A stretch of 64,000 nt of DNA from Streptomyces griseoloalbus (lineage in GTDB: Bacteria > Actinomycetota > Actinomycetes > Streptomycetales > Streptomycetaceae), in NCBI GenBank assembly GCA_014650015.1, contig BMUD01000009.1:62001-126000 (forward strand). The letters run 5' to 3'. Both the position numbers and the translations under genes were made by a program. Under the pieces are notes generated by a model. That model saw nothing but the letters and a program-made list of their open reading frames with translations, was not told where the DNA came from and did no database searches. Positions 1 to 7,250 of the stretch are shown here, one piece after another; within the stretch, counting starts at the first letter, position 1, and the number at the start of each line of letters is the position of its first letter.

Positions 1-356
1 TCGACACCGGCTACCACTTCCTGGTCAGCCGGGGCGGCTGGATCACCGAGGGGCGGCACGGCAGCCTCCAGGCGCTCACCGGCGGCAGGAACTTCGTCCT
101 CGGCGCCCACACCTCCGGGCAGAACAACACGGCCATCGGGATCGCCTGCGAGGGCGCCTACCACGACGGCGCGGTACCGCCCACCGCCCAGTGGGACGTC
201 CTGGTGACCCTCTGCGCGTACGTGTGCGCGCGCTACGGCGTCCCCTCCGCGCAGATCTACGGCCACAAGGACTACGGCGACACCCTCTGCCCGGGCATCT
301 ACCACGACCGCCTGCCCCGCCTGCGGGAGGAGGTCGCGGCGGCCCGCACGGCCTGA
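1..356 (+). CDS. Peptidoglycan-recognition / N-acetylmuramoyl-L-alanine amidase, 3' part
   Basis: The gene enters from the left edge; the reading frame runs from base 3 to TGA at 354-356. The visible 117 residues are the C-terminal half of an Amidase_2/PGRP domain: GYHFLVSRGG near the start, GAHTSGQN in the middle and GHKDYGDTLCPG near the end. In the last motif His and Cys lie eight residues apart, as do two of the zinc ligands of T7-lysozyme-type amidases. The first zinc ligand, the signal peptide and the start are outside the window. The likely role is extracellular cleavage of the MurNAc-L-Ala bond during wall turnover. The fold assignment is firm; the substrate is inferred from the family. 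Confidence 0.88.
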   Translation, partial: DTGYHFLVSRGGWITEGRHGSLQALTGGRNFVLGAHTSGQNNTAIGIACEGAYHDGAVPPTAQWDVLVTLCAYVCARYGVPSAQIYGHKDYGDTLCPGIYHDRLPRLREEVAAARTA

Positions 357-441
357 CCGCCGCCGCCGGCCGGGCCGAGGGGCCGGCCGGCGGCGCATGT
401 GGGATGCCGGAGCACGCCCCGGCCTGGGATCCTTTCGTCCC

Positions 442-1047
442 ATGGCTCCACGACGTGTCAAACCCAGCCTGTACATCTCCGTCGACATCGAGGCCGACGG
501 GCCCATCCCGGGGCCGTACTCCATGCTGAGCCTGGGCGCCTCGGTGGCCGGGGTGCAGGATGCCGACGGGTTCCGGGCGGCCGACCCTCAGGAGCGGACG
601 TTCTACCGGGAACTGCGGCCGATCAGCGAGGAGTTCGTGCCCGAGGCGCTGGCGGTGAGCGGCCTGGACCGGGACCGGCTCGGCACCGAGGGCGCCGAAC
701 CGGACCTGGCCCTGCGCGAGTTCACCGACTGGGTGCGTGAGGCGGCCGGGACGGGTGCCCAGCCGGTGATGTGCGGTTACCCGGCGGCGTACGACTGGAT
801 GTTCCTGTACTGGTACCTGATCCGCTTCACCGGTTCCAGTCCCTTCGGGCACTCGGGCTGTCTGGACATGAAGACCCTGTACGCCACCAAGGCGGGGCTG
901 CCGCTGCGGGCGGTCGCGAAGGGCACCATGCCGCGTGAGCTGCTGTCGCGGCGCCGGCACACCCACCATGCGCTGGACGACGCGATCGAGCAGGCCGAGC
1001 TGTTCGCCCACCTCATGGCGTGGCCGGGGCCTTCGCCCCGTCCGTGA
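442..1047 (+). CDS. DnaQ-like 3'-5' exonuclease (DEDDh fold)
   Basis: A 201-residue exonuclease-like protein. The motif SVDIEADGP near the N terminus supplies the first Asp/Glu pair. A central CGYPAAYDWMF sits where Exo II lies, and THHALDDA near the C terminus supplies the DEDDh His and last Asp. I chose ATG 442 because homology begins right after it; an upstream in-frame ATG at 397 would add unlike residues. The 3' end overlaps the convergent permease gene by 35 bp. It probably trims single-stranded or short nucleic acids. The physiological substrate cannot be read from sequence. Confidence 0.8.
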   Translation: MAPRRVKPSLYISVDIEADGPIPGPYSMLSLGASVAGVQDADGFRAADPQERTFYRELRPISEEFVPEALAVSGLDRDRLGTEGAEPDLALREFTDWVREAAGTGAQPVMCGYPAAYDWMFLYWYLIRFTGSSPFGHSGCLDMKTLYATKAGLPLRAVAKGTMPRELLSRRRHTHHALDDAIEQAELFAHLMAWPGPSPRP

Positions 1048-2401
1048 TCTCCTCGCCCGCCTCCATCGGGTGGGTGACGTCGGCTGCCTCCCGGCTGCCG
1101 TTGCCGAGGTGGTTGAAGACGAGGTTCAGCAGGACCGCCGCCACGCAGCCGGTGGAGATGCCGGAGTCCAGGACGATCCGGGCCGTCTGCGGGAAGGAGT
1201 GGTAGAACTCCGGCGCGGTGATGGGGATGATGCCGACGGCCAGCGAGACGGCGACGACCAGGACGTTGTTGTCCTTCTCCAGACCGGCTCCGACCAGGGT
1301 CCGGATGCCGCTGGCCGCGACCGAGCCGAAGAGCACCACTCCCGCCCCGCCGAGCACCGGGCGCGGTACGACGGCGATGAGCGACGCGGCCAGCGGGCAC
1401 AGGCCCATCAGGACGAGGAAACCGCCGCCGGTGGCGACGACGTACCGGCTGCGGATCCTGGTCATCGCGACCAGACCGATGTTCTGCGCGAAGGCGCTGC
1501 ACATGAAGCCGTTGAACAGCGGGCTGAGGGCGGAGCCGAGGGTGTCGGCGCGCAGGCCGGCCGCGATGGTCCTCTCGTCCGCCGGGCGGTCGACGATCTC
1601 GCCCAGCGCCAGCATGTCGGCGGTGGACTCGGTCATGGAGACCACCATCACCACGCACAGCGAGATGATCGCGGCGAGCTGGAACTGGGGTGCGCCGAAG
1701 TGGAACGGCGCCGGGAAGCCGACGAGGTCCGCCGCCGCGACCGGCGAGAAGTCGGTGACGCCGAACGGGATCGCGAGGAGCGTGCCGCCCACCAGGCCGA
1801 GCAGGACGGCGATCTGCTTGACGAAGCCGCGGGTGAAGCGGCGCAGCAGCAGGACCATCACGAGGGTGGCGCCGGCGAGGCCCAGGTTGGTCGCCGAGCC
1901 GAAGTCGTCCGCCGAGGGACTGGCGCCCTGGGCCCAGCCGAAGGCGACCGGCAGCAGCGAGACACCGATGAGGGTGATCACGGTGCCGGTGACGACCGGC
2001 GGGAAGAAGCGGATCGCCTTGCCGAAGAACGGCGCCGCGAGGAAGCCGAGGAGGCCGGCGACGATCACCGCGCCGAAGATGACCGGCAGGGCGTCGTTCC
2101 TGTCGCCGGTGGAGGCGACGATCGCGGTCATCGGGGCGACACCGGCGAAGGTGACGCCGTTGACGAAGGGCAGCCGGGCGCCGATCTTCCAGATGCCGAG
2201 GGTCTGCAGGAGGGTGGCGAGGCCCGCGGTGAACAGGCAGGCGCCGGTGAGGAAGGTGAGTTCGGTGCCGGTGAGGCCGATGGCCGCGCCGACGATCAGG
2301 GGTGGGGCGACGACCCCCGCGTACATGGCGGCCACATGCTGCAGGCCGGTCGTCGCCATCTTGAGCGCGGGGAGTTTCTCGTCAACGGGGTGGTCGGCCA
2401 C
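1013..2401 (-). CDS. Uracil-xanthine permease family transporter (NCS2)
   Basis: A 462-residue integral membrane protein with about 12-14 hydrophobic segments, beginning VADHPVDEKLPALKMATTGLQ. The region around GLQHVAAMYAGVVAPPLI is typical of nucleobase:cation symporter-2 proteins, and FNGFMCSAFAQNIGL matches their conserved QN..L segment. GTG 2401 is preferred over an upstream start at 2458 because GGAGGAGA lies 8 bases before it. It lies downstream of the 8-oxoguanine deaminase and urate genes on the same strand, so xanthine, urate or uracil uptake feeding the pathway is the likely job. The actual substrate is inferred from context. Confidence 0.9.
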   Translation of the reverse strand: MADHPVDEKLPALKMATTGLQHVAAMYAGVVAPPLIVGAAIGLTGTELTFLTGACLFTAGLATLLQTLGIWKIGARLPFVNGVTFAGVAPMTAIVASTGDRNDALPVIFGAVIVAGLLGFLAAPFFGKAIRFFPPVVTGTVITLIGVSLLPVAFGWAQGASPSADDFGSATNLGLAGATLVMVLLLRRFTRGFVKQIAVLLGLVGGTLLAIPFGVTDFSPVAAADLVGFPAPFHFGAPQFQLAAIISLCVVMVVSMTESTADMLALGEIVDRPADERTIAAGLRADTLGSALSPLFNGFMCSAFAQNIGLVAMTRIRSRYVVATGGGFLVLMGLCPLAASLIAVVPRPVLGGAGVVLFGSVAASGIRTLVGAGLEKDNNVLVVAVSLAVGIIPITAPEFYHSFPQTARIVLDSGISTGCVAAVLLNLVFNHLGNGSREAADVTHPMEAGEEITDGAKAPATP

Positions 2402-2504
2402 TGCGGTTCTCCTCCGGTCGGGTGCACGGCGGCGCGACACGGCCGCCGTGGGTGTCAAGGAGGTGGTGCGGGTGGGCGTGTGGGTACCTCCCGCTCATGG
2501 GGGT

Positions 2505-2527
2505 CCCCGGCTCGAGCGCAGCCGGGG
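2505..2527. repeat. Perfect 8-bp hairpin in intergenic spacer
   Basis: CCCCGGCT and AGCCGGGG flank a 7-base loop in the 274-base spacer between the permease and deaminase genes. The surrounding wording, with CTCCC on one side and GGGAG on the other, resembles intergenic repeats common in Streptomyces. No T-rich tail follows, so terminator function is uncertain. Confidence 0.45.
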
Positions 2528-2567
2528 AAGAGAGTGGGAGAGGGGCCGGTGCGGACGGATGGACCGT

Positions 2568-2597
2568 TCCGGGGCGCGCGTCCACGCGCGCCCCGGA
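2568..2597. terminator. Strong 13-bp hairpin after the 8-oxoguanine deaminase gene
   Basis: A perfect stem (TCCGGGGCGCGCG against CGCGCGCCCCGGA) closes on the 4-base loop TCCA. It is downstream of the deaminase stop at 2676 and upstream of the permease start, so it probably ends or attenuates transcription between them. There is no U-tract, as is usual for GC-rich actinomycete terminators. Confidence 0.6.
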
Positions 2598-2675
2598 GAC
2601 GGCCGCCGTGGAACCTCGCGGGGTCCACGGTCACCGGCCGGGAGCCGTCCCTCCCCGCCGGAGACTTCACGCTGC

Positions 2676-4055
2676 TCAGCCCTGCGCGGCGATCCGGGCC
2701 AGCCGCTGCGCCTCGGCGCGGGTCGAGCGGGCGATCGCGTCCTCGTCGGCCGTGAGCAGCCGGCCGTCCTCCACGATCTGCCGGCCGTTCACGAAGGACG
2801 CCGTGACCGGTGCGGCGGCGCCGAGGACCAGCGCGGTCACCGGGTCGGCGATGGAGGCGTGGGCGAGGGTGTCCATCCGCCACAGCACCAGGTCGGCGAG
2901 CTTGCCGGGCTCCAGGGAGCCGATCTCGCCCGCCCGGCCCAGTACCCGGGCTCCGCCGTGGGTGCCGAGCCGCAGTGCCTGCCGGGCGTTCAGGGCGGCC
3001 TCGCGGTGGGCGCCGAGGCGGTTGACCAGCAGCGCGTTGCGCAGCTCCGTGTGCAGCTCACCGGACTCGTTGGAGGCGGTGCCGTCGACGCCGAGGCCGA
3101 CCGGGACGCCCGCCGCCAGCATGTCCGGGACCCGGGCGATGCCCGCCGCCAGCCGCGCGTTGGACGACGGGCAGTGGGCGACTCCCGTCCTCGTACGGGC
3201 GAAGGCGGCGATGTCGGAGTCGTTCATGTGGACGCAGTGCGCCATCCACACGTCCTCGCCGAGCCAGCCGGTGGACTCGAAGTAGTCGGTCGGGCCCATG
3301 CCGAACAGCTCGTGGCAGAACTTCTCCTCCTCCACGGTCTCCGAGCCGTGGGTGTGCAGCCGAACCCCCAGCCGCCGGGCCAGCCCGGCCCCTTCCCGGA
3401 GCAGCTCGGTGGAGACGGAGAAGGGGGAGCAGGGGGCGACGGCCACCTGGGTCATGGCGTCAAAGGAGGCGTCGTGGTGCTGCCGTACCGTCTCCTCGGT
3501 GGCGGCCAGCGCCTCGTCGAGGGACTCGACGGCGAAGTCCGGGGGCAGTCCGCCGTCCTTCTCGCCGCGGTCCATGGAGCCGCGGGCGAGGGTGAAGCGG
3601 ACGCCCATGTCGCGGGCGGCACGGATGACGGCGCCGGACAGGTCACCGGAGCCGTGCGGGAAGACGTAGTGGTGGTCCATGGCGGTGGTGACGCCGCCGC
3701 GGGCCATCATCGCGAGCGAGCCCTGGGCCGCCGCGTGCACCATCGGCTCGTCGATGCGCGCCCAGGTCGGATAGAGGGCGACGAGCCAGTCGAACAGGTT
3801 GTGGTCGGTGGCCAGGCCCCGGGTGAGCCACTGGTAGAAGTGGTGGTGGGTGTTGACCAGGCCCGGAGTCACCAGGTGCCCGGTGGCGTCGATACGGCGT
3901 ACGACGTTCTCGAGGCCCTCGGGGGCCGTGCCCGCGCCGAGCGATTCGATGCGGTTGCCCGCGAGGACGAGGTGACCGGAGGCGTACTCGGTGTCCTTCG
4001 CGTCGACGGTCGCGATCGCGCAGTTCTCGATGACGATGCGCCGGTCTGCTGCCAT
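2676..4055 (-). CDS. 8-oxoguanine deaminase / guanine-deaminase-like amidohydrolase
   Basis: A 459-residue metal-dependent amidohydrolase of the chlorohydrolase/TrzA class. GLVNTHHHFYQWLTRG gives the first metal-binding His pair; LHTHGSET and MAHCVHMND give further His ligands; GLGVDGTASNE gives the catalytic Asp; LEPGKLADLVLW is the family's C-terminal signature. Among relatives it reads closest to 8-oxoguanine deaminases, which convert 8-oxoguanine to urate and so would feed the next gene, uricase. ATG 4055 has AAAGGA 6 bases upstream. Guanine or another heterocycle as substrate is possible. Confidence 0.85.
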   Translation of the reverse strand: MAADRRIVIENCAIATVDAKDTEYASGHLVLAGNRIESLGAGTAPEGLENVVRRIDATGHLVTPGLVNTHHHFYQWLTRGLATDHNLFDWLVALYPTWARIDEPMVHAAAQGSLAMMARGGVTTAMDHHYVFPHGSGDLSGAVIRAARDMGVRFTLARGSMDRGEKDGGLPPDFAVESLDEALAATEETVRQHHDASFDAMTQVAVAPCSPFSVSTELLREGAGLARRLGVRLHTHGSETVEEEKFCHELFGMGPTDYFESTGWLGEDVWMAHCVHMNDSDIAAFARTRTGVAHCPSSNARLAAGIARVPDMLAAGVPVGLGVDGTASNESGELHTELRNALLVNRLGAHREAALNARQALRLGTHGGARVLGRAGEIGSLEPGKLADLVLWRMDTLAHASIADPVTALVLGAAAPVTASFVNGRQIVEDGRLLTADEDAIARSTRAEAQRLARIAAQG

Positions 4056-4112
4056 GGTTCGTCCTTTTCGCTCACGGGAGGGGGCACGGCAGGACCCTGG
4101 AGGTTCTGAGTG

Positions 4113-4146
4113 CCGTGGCCGGGCGGGACGTGTTCCCCGGCCACGG
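4113..4146. terminator. 11-bp hairpin between uricase and deaminase genes
   Basis: CCGTGGCCGGG pairs perfectly with CCCGGCCACGG across a 12-base loop, just downstream of the uricase stop. It may partly separate the urate genes from the deaminase gene. Confidence 0.5.
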
Positions 4147-4164
4147 GTGCCGAAGGAGGTGCGG

Positions 4165-5061
4165 TCAGAGGTTGGTGAGGTCCACCGGGATCCGCGGCTC
4201 GCAGCCGTCCCGCAGGACGGTGGCCTCGATCAGGCCGTAGGGCCGGTCGGCGGCGAAGTAGACCTCATGGTCGTTCTCCAGCCCGAACGGTTCCAGGTCC
4301 ACCAGGAAGTGGTGGCTGTTCGGGAGGGAGAAGCGGACCTCGTCGATCTCGTCGCGGTGGTCGATGATCCGCGTGCCCATCTGGTACAGCGTCTGCTGGA
4401 GCGAGAGGGAGTACGTCTCGGCGAAGGCCTGGAGCATGTGCTTCCTGGTCTGCTCGTAGGACGTCTCCCAGTCGGGCATCTCCTGCGCGTCGTCGGTCCA
4501 GTTGTACCGCCAGCGGCCGGAGACCGAGGTGGCGAGGATGCGGTCGTAGGCCTCCTTGAGCGTGGTGTACGTGTCCTTGACGTAGCCCCGGAACTCGGAG
4601 TCGGTCGAGTTCATCACCGTCAGGTCCTTCAGGCCGGAGACGACCTCCCACCGCTCACCGTCGTAGGTGATCTGCGTCAGGCGGGTCTCCTGCCCCTTGC
4701 GGACGAAGGAGTGCCTGGCCTCGCCGGAGGTCTCGATGCGCTCCCAGGCGTACTCCTCGATCCGGATGCGCGCCCGGTGGATGGGCTCCTGCGAGGTGAC
4801 GAAGTGGCGGGCGAGGTGGATGCCGAACTGCTCGGCGGACTCGATGCCGTGCTCCTTGGCGAACGCGTACACCGTGTTCTTGGTGGTGTCGGTCGGCAGC
4901 ACGTTGGCGTTGGAGCCGGAGTAGTGGACCTCGTCCATGTCGCCGGACAGGGCGACGGAGACGTTGAGGTCCTTGATGTGGTGGGTGGCGCCGTCCCTCG
5001 TGATCTTCACGACTCGGTTCTCGGCCTTGCCGTACTGGTTCTGTCCCAGGATCGTGGGCAT
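4165..5061 (-). CDS. pucL: Urate oxidase (uricase, cofactor-free)
   Basis: This 298-residue protein has the usual length and conserved blocks of the uricase T-fold family. LGQNQYGKAENRVVKITR at the N terminus holds the catalytic Lys; DLNVSVALSGD and NVLPTDTTKNTVYAFAKEHG include the Thr-Asp active-site pair; NSHHFLVDLEPFGLEND lies near the C terminus. It oxidises urate to 5-hydroxyisourate with O2. It starts 6 bases after the hydroxyisourate hydrolase stop, with GAGGGAG before ATG 5061, so the genes for the two consecutive steps are co-transcribed. Confidence 0.96.
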   Translation of the reverse strand: MPTILGQNQYGKAENRVVKITRDGATHHIKDLNVSVALSGDMDEVHYSGSNANVLPTDTTKNTVYAFAKEHGIESAEQFGIHLARHFVTSQEPIHRARIRIEEYAWERIETSGEARHSFVRKGQETRLTQITYDGERWEVVSGLKDLTVMNSTDSEFRGYVKDTYTTLKEAYDRILATSVSGRWRYNWTDDAQEMPDWETSYEQTRKHMLQAFAETYSLSLQQTLYQMGTRIIDHRDEIDEVRFSLPNSHHFLVDLEPFGLENDHEVYFAADRPYGLIEATVLRDGCEPRIPVDLTNL

Positions 5062-5067
5062 GGTCTG

Positions 5068-5475
5068 CTAGCTCCCTCGGTAAACGGAGTAGCCGAACGG
5101 GTTGAGCAGCAGCGGTACGTGGTAGTGCTCGCCCGGCACGACGGCGAACGTGATCGCCACCTCCGGGAAGAACACTGCCGCGGCACCGCTGTCCCGATTC
5201 GCGGGGGCGTCCTGCTGCGCATCGGCTCGCTTCTTCGCGGCATGGTCGAAGTACGGCTCCACCGCGAAGTCGAGCCGTACGTGGGTGGTTGCCTCCGGCA
5301 GCGCCGGCAGGTCCTTGCACCTCCCGTCCGCGTCGGTCGCGGAGCCGCCGAGCGCCTGCCAGTCCGCCTCGCGCCCGCAGCGGGCGGAGAGCTGGACGGC
5401 GACGCCTTCGGCGGGGCGGCCGGAGCTGGTGTCCAGGATGTGCGTGGACACGGAGGCGGTGGTGTCGGTGCTCAT
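5068..5475 (-). CDS. uraH: 5-hydroxyisourate hydrolase (transthyretin-like)
   Basis: A 135-residue transthyretin-related protein hydrolysing 5-hydroxyisourate to OHCU. THILDTSSGRPAEGV at the N terminus carries the active-site His, the segment HVRLDF follows in the middle, and the C terminus ends YSVYRGS, the diagnostic tetrapeptide class. About 18 extra residues rich in Ala, Asp and Gln, with KKRADAQQDAPANRD at their core, interrupt the usual short loop before FFPEVAITF, making the protein longer than the common 110-120. ATG 5475 follows the decarboxylase stop by 6 bases. Confidence 0.94.
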   Translation of the reverse strand: MSTDTTASVSTHILDTSSGRPAEGVAVQLSARCGREADWQALGGSATDADGRCKDLPALPEATTHVRLDFAVEPYFDHAAKKRADAQQDAPANRDSGAAAVFFPEVAITFAVVPGEHYHVPLLLNPFGYSVYRGS

Positions 5476-5481
5476 GCTGTG

Positions 5482-5991
5482 TCAGTCCTCTGCGACGAGT
5501 CGGGCCAGCCGGATGCGGTTGATCTTCCCCAGTTCGGTGCGGACGATCTCGCGCTCCTGCTCCGGCGCGTTGCCGATGCGTTCCCTGACGGCGTCACGCA
5601 TCTGCTCGCCGGTCCGGCCGGTGGCGCAGATGAGGAACACGTGGCCGAACTTCTCCTGGTAGGCCAGGTTCAGTTCGAGCATCTCGGCCTTGAGCGCGTC
5701 CGGGGCGCCGGCCATGCCGCTCTGTTCCCGGGCGGAGGCCGGGTCTCCCGGCCGGGGTCGGCCGATCGGCGGGTGCCCGGCCATCGCCTCGCCGAGATCG
5801 GCCGTGGTCAGGTCGGCCATGGCGGCGTCACCGGCGGCGTAGAGGTCCTCGGCGGTGGCGTAGGGGCGGGCGGCGAGCAGTCGCCGCGCCCATGTCGTGG
5901 AGGCGCATGCCTCCCGGAGTGCGGCGAACGCCGCGTGCTCCTCCAGGGCGTTGAACCGGGCCAGGCCCGGGGGCGTGGGAGTCGACGTCAC
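5482..5991 (-). CDS. uraD: OHCU decarboxylase
   Basis: A 169-residue all-helical protein for the last urate step, giving S-allantoin. FNALEEHAAFAALREAC at the N terminus, the GHPPIGR active-site loop and YQEKFGHVFLICATGRTGEQM are family hallmarks. The start GTG 5991 has GGAGGCT close upstream. It is the first gene of the uraD-uraH-uricase run, and its promoter should lie in 5992-6216. No allantoinase or allantoicase is present in the window. Confidence 0.94.
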   Translation of the reverse strand: MTSTPTPPGLARFNALEEHAAFAALREACASTTWARRLLAARPYATAEDLYAAGDAAMADLTTADLGEAMAGHPPIGRPRPGDPASAREQSGMAGAPDALKAEMLELNLAYQEKFGHVFLICATGRTGEQMRDAVRERIGNAPEQEREIVRTELGKINRIRLARLVAED

Positions 5992-6068
5992 GGGAGCCTC
6001 CGTGGCCGCGAGCGGCCTTCGTGCTGCGAACGGGCGTGCCGACAGTGAACGCCGTCACGGGCAGTGCG

Positions 6069-6083
6069 TCAACAGTTTGTTGA
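6069..6083. promoter_or_regulatory. TCAAC-N5-GTTGA inverted repeat upstream of uraD
   Basis: A dyad (TCAAC, AGTTT, GTTGA) lies about 80 bases before the uraD GTG. Read on the minus strand, the right part gives TTGACG, which could serve as a -35 element, so the dyad would overlap the promoter. The binding protein is unknown; the adjacent HTH gene is a candidate. Confidence 0.4.
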
Positions 6084-6144
6084 ACATTCGGCGCGCCGAA
6101 GAGAAGCGTCCGCGACCCGGGGAGGACCGGGTGCCCGGCCGGGA

Positions 6145-6221
6145 TCAGGTACCCGGGCATCAGGTACCCGGGGGTCAGGTGCCGAGGGTCAGGTGCCGAG
6201 GGTCAGGCCTCGGGGATCAGG
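6145..6221. repeat. Degenerate 14-15 bp tandem repeats (TCAGG...)
   Basis: TCAGG recurs at 6145, 6160, 6175, 6189, 6203 and 6217, spaced 15, 15, 14, 14 and 14 bases. The units vary between TCAGGTACCCGGG and TCAGGTGCCGAGGG. The array ends at the stop region of the small HTH gene. Confidence 0.6.
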
Positions 6222-6585
6222 AGCCCTTCTCCCGGTTGAGGTAGTTGTAGACGGTGAAGCGGCTGACTCCCAGCGCGCTCGCCACGGTCTCCACACCGTG
6301 CCGCACGGCGAAGGCGCCGCGCGCCTCCAGACTGCGGACGATCTCCTGCTTCGCCCTGCGGTCCAGGTTCGCCAGCGGCATGCCCTTCCCGCGCTCCAGG
6401 GCCGCGAGGATGTGATCGAGGGAGTCCGCGAGCTGCGGCAGGCGTACGGCGACGACGCCCGCGCCCTCCCAGGAGAGCACGACGTCGTCGGTGCCGGCCT
6501 CGTCCGGCGGGACCATCTCGCCGCCCATGGCGTCGACCAGCGGCTTCACCGCCGCGATGAAGGCCTCGTCACCGCCACCGGTCAC
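6217..6585 (-). CDS. Small HTH regulator, YheO/HTH_22-like
   Basis: A 122-residue protein. The C-terminal half holds a helix-turn-helix: EIVRSLEARGAFAVRHGV followed by VETVASALGVSRFTVYNYL, like the DNA-binding domain of YheO/DauR-type regulators. The N-terminal half is short and may bind a ligand or dimerise. GTG 6585 overlaps the previous stop (GTGA), so translation is coupled to the thiamine-binding-like gene. Its place upstream of the urate genes suggests local control; that is inference. Confidence 0.72.
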   Translation of the reverse strand: MTGGGDEAFIAAVKPLVDAMGGEMVPPDEAGTDDVVLSWEGAGVVAVRLPQLADSLDHILAALERGKGMPLANLDRRAKQEIVRSLEARGAFAVRHGVETVASALGVSRFTVYNYLNREKGS

Positions 6586-6833
6586 CGGTCGCCCTCCTCG
6601 ACCACGTTGACCTGGAGCGAGATACGGGTGGCGCCGGCCGTCAGCGTCCTGCGCAGCAGCGCGTCCACGGCGGTGAGCACCGCGTCGGCACCGCCCTCGG
6701 CGGTGTTGCCGAACGGACCGACGTCCACCGTGTCCAGCTCGGCCGCTTCGAGGACCTCACGGGCCACCACCGCGTGCGCGGGCGCCTCGTCGAGGTCGAA
6801 GGGCTCGGTCGTGAACTCCACTTTCAGTCGCAC
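6582..6833 (-). CDS. MTH1187/YkoF-like small ligand-binding protein
   Basis: An 83-residue protein from GTG 6833, where homology starts (VRLKVEFTTEPF). The pattern VDVGPFGNTAEG followed by a helix and then GATRISLQVNVVEE resembles the DUF77/MTH1187 family, whose members bind thiamine-like molecules. The start has only a G-rich stretch upstream and is somewhat uncertain. It is coupled by GTGA overlap to the HTH gene, suggesting a sensor-regulator pair. The ligand is unknown. Confidence 0.55.
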   Translation of the reverse strand: MRLKVEFTTEPFDLDEAPAHAVVAREVLEAAELDTVDVGPFGNTAEGGADAVLTAVDALLRRTLTAGATRISLQVNVVEEGDR

Positions 6834-7127
6834 TGTGCCCCCATGGCATCCGCTCCGACCCGCGCGTTCCGCCAGGTCCGCGCCCCGGGCCCGGACCACC
6901 CGGCGGCTTGGGGAGACCCTAACGGACCAGCGCGCCGGCAGCGCCCCGTGAGAAATCCCCGGTCACGGGCGACGGACCCGGCCCGGTGCCGCGTGGAGCA
7001 GGCGGAGGACATCCGCGGGGAAGGGGATCGCGTCATGACGGGACACGGATGCGCCTCCGGCACCCTTCGGGCCTCCGGCACCGGTGTCGCCCGCGGCACC
7101 GCTCACGCCTCCGAGACCCCCACCGCC

Positions 7128-7152
7128 GCGCCCCCGCGCGGGGGCGCTTTTT
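7128..7152 (+). terminator. Rho-independent terminator with T-run
   Basis: GCGCCCCC pairs with GGGGGCGC over a GCGC loop and is followed by TTTTT. It points along the plus strand, yet no plus-strand gene precedes it. It may insulate the hyi promoter or end a short unannotated transcript. Confidence 0.75.
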
Positions 7153-7163
7153 CGTGGTCGCCC

Positions 7164-7193
7164 TTGACAGCCCCTTCCCTCCAGGGGCAATCT
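7164..7193 (+). promoter_or_regulatory. Likely hyi promoter (-35 TTGACA, -10 CAATCT)
   Basis: TTGACA at 7164-7169 is followed after 18 bases by CAATCT at 7188-7193. The predicted start near 7200 puts both operator copies at or just downstream of it, suited to repression by blocking. Confidence 0.5.
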
Positions 7194-7229
7194 TCCAGTA
7201 AGCAGAAAAAGAATTCCACTGTACGGAAT
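7193..7229 (+). promoter_or_regulatory. Tandem TTCC-N7-GGAA operators before hyi
   Basis: The proximal site at 7214-7228 is perfect (TTCCACTGTACGGAA, extended by A and T outside). The distal site at 7193-7207 is imperfect (TTCCAGTAAGCAGAA). Their starts are 21 bp apart, two helical turns. The gcl promoter has the same pair with the same spacing. The IclR-type allantoin regulator AllR, known from S. coelicolor to control glyoxylate genes, is the likely ligand-responsive repressor; that assignment is from memory and inference. Confidence 0.72.
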
Positions 7230-7250
7230 AACTGGGAGGGGCGTAGCCCG

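Larger units (their letters stand above)
6834..7250. other. Intergenic region upstream of hyi
   Basis: This stretch of 417 bases separates two divergent transcription units. The first 290 bases show no convincing gene. A strong hairpin-plus-T-run lies at 7128-7152, then a promoter and two operators before hyi. The hyi frame is open through much of the stretch (an in-frame ATG at 7035 has a purine-rich stretch before it), but it would cross the terminator and operators, so I do not call it coding. Confidence 0.7.

Noticed and set aside
935-2755. Long plus-strand open frame over the permease gene
   Set aside because: It lies antisense to a clear membrane transporter and its translation is low-complexity Arg/Asp/Glu; a typical shadow in GC-rich DNA.
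1218-4109. 963-codon plus-strand open frame over permease and deaminase
   Set aside because: It spans two recognised minus-strand genes and has no family features; the frame is open because of third-position GC.
7035-7250. Upstream extension of hyi from ATG 7035
   Set aside because: The extension would cross a rho-independent terminator, a promoter and two operators, and has no family similarity. ATG 7251 has a good ribosome site.
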